From Cytophagales bacterium (GTDB taxonomy: Bacteria; Bacteroidota; Bacteroidia; Cytophagales; Spirosomataceae): DNA of 7,583 nt. The DNA is taken from the NCBI GenBank assembly GCA_013205605.1, contig JABMMK010000214.1, positions 1 to 7,583 on the forward strand, given 5' to 3'. Both the position numbers and the translations under genes were made by a program. This document shows, one piece after another, positions 4,369 to 7,583 of the stretch. Below the pieces are notes generated by a model. It had not been told where the DNA came from, did not search any database, and was given only the letters and a program-made list of their open reading frames with translations. Position 1 is the first letter of the stretch; each line of letters begins with the position of its first letter.

Positions 4369-6987
4369 TTACTCTTCTGTTACATCATCTACGATATCTC
4401 CCTCTGAAGATTCGCCTTCGCTATCTTCCGTTGACACATCAGTATTTCCTTCCGTCGACGCATCTCCTTCAGAAATGACCTCCACTCCTTCCGTTGCTTC
4501 AGCACCTTCCAAAATCTCTACCTCTTCTGGCTCAGGTTCTTTTTCAATTTTAGTTACGGATGAAATCTCATCAGATTCGTTTTTCAAACGGATCAACTTC
4601 ACTCCTTGCGTATTTCTACCCATGACACGAAGTTCAGCGACCGAAGAACGAATCAAAATACCTGCTTTGGTAATGATCATTAAATCATCATTATCATCCA
4701 CCTCTTTGATGGCTACCAATGCACCCGTTTTCTCCGTGATATTAAGCGCTTTCACACCCTTTCCTCCCCTATTGGTCAATCGGTAAGCATCCACCTCAGA
4801 ACGCTTTCCAAAACCTTTTTCAGAGACCACCAATAATTGTTGGACCGTAGGATCAGATACACACACCATACCGATTACCTTTTCAGTTGGTATTTTCGCG
4901 TCAATCCAAATTCCCTTAACCCCCGCAGCCGTACGACCCATAGGCCTAACCCGAGTTTCTTCAAAACGTACCGAACGACCCGTATTCGTCGCGATGACAA
5001 TCTGATTATTGCCATTCGTTAAGGCCACATCTAATAAACGGTCTCCCTCACGAATCGTGATGGCATTAATTCCATTTTGACGCGGTCTAGAATAAGCTTC
5101 CAGCGATGTCTTCTTAATGGTTCCATCTTGGGTACACATCACAATGAAATTATTGTCGATGTAATCAGGATCTGTAATGGATGTAACGTTAATGACGGCT
5201 CTTATCGAATCGCCATTCTCAATATTCATCATATTTTGAATAGGTCGACCCTTCGAAACTTTGGAACCTTCAGGCACTGCATACACACGTAACCAGAAAC
5301 ATTTTCCACGCTCCGTGAAAAACAATAACCAATTATGCATCGTGGCCGAGAATAAATGCTCTGTATAATCATCGTCCTTCGTCGCCACCGCACGAGAACC
5401 TACTCCACCTCTCGTTTGCGAACGATATTCCGTAATCGCAGTCCGCTTAATGTAGCCTTGAGCCGATACCGTGATCAACATCTCTTCATCGGCAATCATA
5501 TCTTCTACCGAAAATTCTTCATCCGTCATATTGATTTGCGTCCTACGCTCATCACCATAACGAGTTTTTATGTCGGTCAACTCATCCTTAATGATTTGCA
5601 ATTGACGCTCTGGCTTTGCCAAAATATCTTCCAAATCATCAATCAATTTCATGATTTCCGCAAATTCATTCATGATTTTCTCACGCTCCATTCCAGTCAA
5701 GCGTTGTAAACGCATCTCAAGAATAGCCTTCGATTGAATCTCAGATAGATTGAATGTTGACATCAAGCCATCCTGTGCCGCTGAAGGATCTTTTGACTCA
5801 CGAATCAACTTGATCACCGCATCTAAATTATCTAATGCAATGATGAAGCCTTCTAAAACGTGTGCACGCTTCCTAGCTTCACGTAAATCATATTGTGTAC
5901 GGCGAATAATCACCTCATTTCTATGCTCAACAAAATGATGAATCAAATCCTTTAGATTTAACATCATCGGCCTTCCTTTAACTAAGGCTACATTATTGAC
6001 ACTGAAAGAAGATTGAAGCGCCGAGTATTTATATAAATTATTTAAAACAACATTGGCCACCGCATCCCTTTTCAAATCAAAAACAATGCGCATTCCCTGA
6101 CGATCTGATTCATCACGTATCTCCGATATTCCATCAATACGCTTGTCATTCACCAAGTCAGCACATTGCTTAATTAAATTCGCCTTATTGACCATGTAAG
6201 GAATCTCAGATACAATAATCTGCTCTTTACCTGTCTTAGACGTGTCAAAAGTTGCATTTCCTCTCACAACAATTCGTCCCCTACCCGTCTCAAATGCATT
6301 TTTTACCCCCTGAACACCATATATAGTCCCGCCCGTTGGAAAATCTGGAGCCTTAATGTATTGCATCAACTCCGGAATCGTAATATCACGGTTGTCTATA
6401 TAAGCCGCAATACCATCCACCACTTCTGTTAAATTATGTGGGGCCATATTCGTGGCCATACCCACCGCAATGCCCGAAGTTCCATTCAAAAGTAAATTAG
6501 GGATTTTAGCAGGTAAGACCGTTGGCTCATCTAAGCTATCATCAAAATTAGGTTGAAAATCGACCGTCTCCTTATTTAAATCCGAAAGCATCTCATCCGC
6601 AATTCGCTTTAAACGAGCCTCAGTATAACGCATCGCTGCAGGAGAATCCCCGTCAACCGACCCAAAGTTACCCTGTCCATCCACCAAAGGATATCGCAAA
6701 GACCAATCCTGAGCCATACGCACCATCGTATCATATACAGAAGAATCACCATGTGGATGATACTTTCCTAATACTTCCCCGACAATACGAGCTGATTTTT
6801 TATAGGATTTATTGTAATTAACACCCAACTCCTCCATTCCATAAAGTACCCTACGGTGCACAGGCTTAAGGCCATCACGCACATCCGGTAAAGCACGAGA
6901 AACAATAACCGACATCGAGTAATCGATGTACGCCCCTCTCATTTCATCTTCGATGTTGATTGGGATTATATTAGAATTTAATGACAT
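4369..6987 (-). CDS. gyrA: DNA gyrase subunit A
   Basis: This 872-residue protein is the breakage-reunion subunit of the A2B2 gyrase, which introduces negative supercoils into DNA using ATP. The N-terminal winged-helix/tower region carries the catalytic Tyr121 in AAMRYTEARL (Tyr122 in E. coli) and the quinolone-determining stretch ARIVGEVLGKYHPHGDSSVYD, with Ser82 and Asp86 at the positions of E. coli Ser83 and Asp87, i.e. both wild type. The coiled-coil gate lies at about 360-480. The C-terminal beta-pinwheel (about 500-812) has the GyrA box QTRGGVG (524-530), which separates GyrA from ParC, and blade motifs such as RPRQNGINAI, NRGGKGVKAL and MGRNTQGVKLI. Residues about 815-872 form a strongly acidic Glu/Ser/Thr/Gly-rich tail. 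The start MSLNSNIIPINIEDEMR fits family style, and no Shine-Dalgarno precedes it. The gene is intact, with a terminator directly downstream. Confidence 0.98.
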   Translation of the reverse strand: MSLNSNIIPINIEDEMRGAYIDYSMSVIVSRALPDVRDGLKPVHRRVLYGMEELGVNYNKSYKKSARIVGEVLGKYHPHGDSSVYDTMVRMAQDWSLRYPLVDGQGNFGSVDGDSPAAMRYTEARLKRIADEMLSDLNKETVDFQPNFDDSLDEPTVLPAKIPNLLLNGTSGIAVGMATNMAPHNLTEVVDGIAAYIDNRDITIPELMQYIKAPDFPTGGTIYGVQGVKNAFETGRGRIVVRGNATFDTSKTGKEQIIVSEIPYMVNKANLIKQCADLVNDKRIDGISEIRDESDRQGMRIVFDLKRDAVANVVLNNLYKYSALQSSFSVNNVALVKGRPMMLNLKDLIHHFVEHRNEVIIRRTQYDLREARKRAHVLEGFIIALDNLDAVIKLIRESKDPSAAQDGLMSTFNLSEIQSKAILEMRLQRLTGMEREKIMNEFAEIMKLIDDLEDILAKPERQLQIIKDELTDIKTRYGDERRTQINMTDEEFSVEDMIADEEMLITVSAQGYIKRTAITEYRSQTRGGVGSRAVATKDDDYTEHLFSATMHNWLLFFTERGKCFWLRVYAVPEGSKVSKGRPIQNMMNIENGDSIRAVINVTSITDPDYIDNNFIVMCTQDGTIKKTSLEAYSRPRQNGINAITIREGDRLLDVALTNGNNQIVIATNTGRSVRFEETRVRPMGRTAAGVKGIWIDAKIPTEKVIGMVCVSDPTVQQLLVVSEKGFGKRSEVDAYRLTNRGGKGVKALNITEKTGALVAIKEVDDNDDLMIITKAGILIRSSVAELRVMGRNTQGVKLIRLKNESDEISSVTKIEKEPEPEEVEILEGAEATEGVEVISEGDASTEGNTDVSTEDSEGESSEGDIVDDVTEE

Positions 6988-7023
6988 AAATAATGGTTTG
7001 ATTCTATGAACAATCCAACACGA

Positions 7024-7046
7024 TAAAATCTATTTTTAAGATTTTA
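7024..7046 (-). repeat. Small inverted repeat in the probable gyrA leader
   Basis: TAAAATC (7024-7030) and GATTTTA (7040-7046) are exact reverse complements around a 9-nt AT-only loop. If gyrA starts at the proposed promoter, this weak hairpin would lie in its 5' leader, about 37 nt before the ATG. It is all but one base pair A-T on each arm, so it would be unstable and may have no role. Confidence 0.3.
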
Positions 7047-7066
7047 ATGGGATTTTCCAATAGTTA

Positions 7067-7097
7067 CAAATATCATAAATTCCCTTAATTTTTCCAA
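7067..7097 (-). promoter_or_regulatory. Probable gyrA promoter
   Basis: On the minus strand, TTG (7095-7097) is followed after 20 nt by GATATTTG (7067-7074). This matches the Bacteroidota consensus TTG-N19/20-TAnnTTTG with one mismatch in the -7 box. The start of transcription would fall near 7060, giving a leader of about 70 nt before the gyrA ATG. No better candidate was seen by eye in the divergent region. Confidence 0.4.
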
Positions 7098-7149
7098 GAA
7101 ATAATGCATCAAATTATTCGTTTTTTTAGGTAGGAAAAAACCATTTATA

Positions 7150-7157
7150 TAGATTTG
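7150..7157 (+). promoter_or_regulatory. Possible promoter -7 box for the phosphatase gene (TAGATTTG)
   Basis: TAGATTTG matches TAnnTTTG fully and lies 34 nt before the proposed TTG start. Transcription would begin near 7163, leaving a leader of about 28 nt. The -33 region is only TTTTTAGG, without a proper TTG. A 7-bp inverted repeat, GTTTTTT/AAAAAAC (7120-7126 and 7135-7141), covers that -33 region. Confidence 0.35.
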
Positions 7158-7191
7158 CAGTTAACAATCTATATTTAGAAATACATATCCT

Positions 7192-7583
7192 TTGAAAAAA
7201 CCGTTGGCACATTCGTTCCTATGTTTGATCCTCCTCGCTTTGGGTTCATTTCAGGTATTTGGCCAACAAATCATTCGATCTCCCTATCTGCAAATGCTTG
7301 GTGACAAATCAGTCCAAATAAGGTATAGAACAAACCAAGCGATCAATAGTGAAGTTCAAATAAGTTCCGATGGCAAAACATTTAATAGAATAAAAAGATC
7401 GACCCAAAACAATACCGAACATTTAGTCCTAATCGATTCATTATCAGCTTCTAGTAAATACTTTTACCGCATACGCTTAACAACAACACAATTTACTGGC
7501 GACTCAACGTACTTCTTCAAAACAGCCCCGGCCATTGGCTCCCAAGAAAAATTTAGCGTTTGGTCCATCGGTGACATGTGGCC
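7192..7583 (+). CDS. Secreted purple-acid-phosphatase-like metallophosphoesterase (5' part, cut by window end)
   Basis: Only the first 130 codons are present. They encode a signal peptide (about 1-24, hydrophobic core FLCLILLALGSF, likely cut after VFG). A fibronectin-III-like N-terminal domain (about 27-113) follows, with the RSPYLQ start, VQIRYRT and YFYRIRL strands typical of purple acid phosphatase N-domains. The sequence then enters the catalytic domain at FSVWSIGDMW, where Asp128 sits at the first metal-binding motif. Family members hydrolyse phosphate esters in the periplasm or outside the cell using a two-metal centre. An in-frame TAA at 7162-7164 precedes TTG 7192 with no ATG or GTG between them, and starting at a later Met would remove the signal peptide, so TTG is chosen. 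The first motif is normally GDxG; here the Gly is Trp130. Substrate unknown. Confidence 0.75.
   Translation, partial: MKKPLAHSFLCLILLALGSFQVFGQQIIRSPYLQMLGDKSVQIRYRTNQAINSEVQISSDGKTFNRIKRSTQNNTEHLVLIDSLSASSKYFYRIRLTTTQFTGDSTYFFKTAPAIGSQEKFSVWSIGDMW

Noticed and set aside
5356..5709. 117-residue open frame on the plus strand opposite gyrA
   Set aside because: It lies wholly inside the intact gyrA gene, has an Arg/Thr/Ile-rich composition typical of an antisense shadow, and shows no domain.
6670..6760. Quinolone-resistance change in GyrA
   Set aside because: Ser82 and Asp86, equivalent to E. coli Ser83 and Asp87, are the wild-type residues.
1..7583. Mobile element, CRISPR array, tRNA or rRNA
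   Set aside because: No transposase or integrase frame, no spaced direct repeats, and no cloverleaf or rRNA-like sequence were seen by eye; base composition looks even across the genes.

Overview
The window most likely comes from the chromosome of a member of the Bacteroidota (a Cytophagia- or Flavobacteriia-like bacterium). The reasons are AT-rich DNA, start codons without Shine-Dalgarno sequences, -7 boxes of the type TAnnTTTG, a gyrA gene followed by a gene for a secreted TPR protein, and a purple-acid-phosphatase-like protein with an RSPYLQ motif. This placement is inference from protein style and gene order; no search was run.

Layout. Positions 19-2537 (+) hold three tightly packed genes that look like one operon: a MazG-like/PRA-PH-like nucleotide pyrophosphohydrolase, an OmpR/PhoB-type response regulator whose start overlaps the previous stop (ATGA), and a membrane histidine kinase starting 3 nt after the regulator stops. 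Positions 2538-2869 are a gene-free, AT-rich convergent intergenic region. It has a 10-bp hairpin just after the kinase, a lone but perfect -7 box, and a stem-loop with A/T tracts on both sides that can terminate transcription from both directions. Positions 2870-4312 (-) encode a secreted TPR protein whose repeats are split by a coiled-coil stretch. Positions 4369-6987 (-) encode full-length DNA gyrase subunit A, with a clear intrinsic terminator between it and the TPR gene. Positions 6988-7191 form a divergent promoter region. From 7192 (+) to the window edge runs the start of a secreted PAP-like metallophosphoesterase, apparently using a TTG start.

How the genes work together. The regulator and kinase form a complete two-component pair: a periplasmic sensor domain, HAMP, HisKA and HATPase domains, then a receiver with a winged-helix DNA-binding domain. 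The upstream pyrophosphohydrolase is translationally coupled to the regulator, but no functional link is shown. GyrA is housekeeping, and the TPR gene appears to follow it as a loosely linked neighbour.

Most of the window is ordinary core genome. The points most worth checking are a possible small RNA between the -7 box and the bidirectional terminator (about 2729-2841), the coiled-coil insertion in the TPR protein, the terminator-only gap between gyrA and the TPR gene, and the unusual GDMW motif at the truncated phosphatase end. I found no mobile element, CRISPR array, tRNA, rRNA, or clear new multi-gene system.
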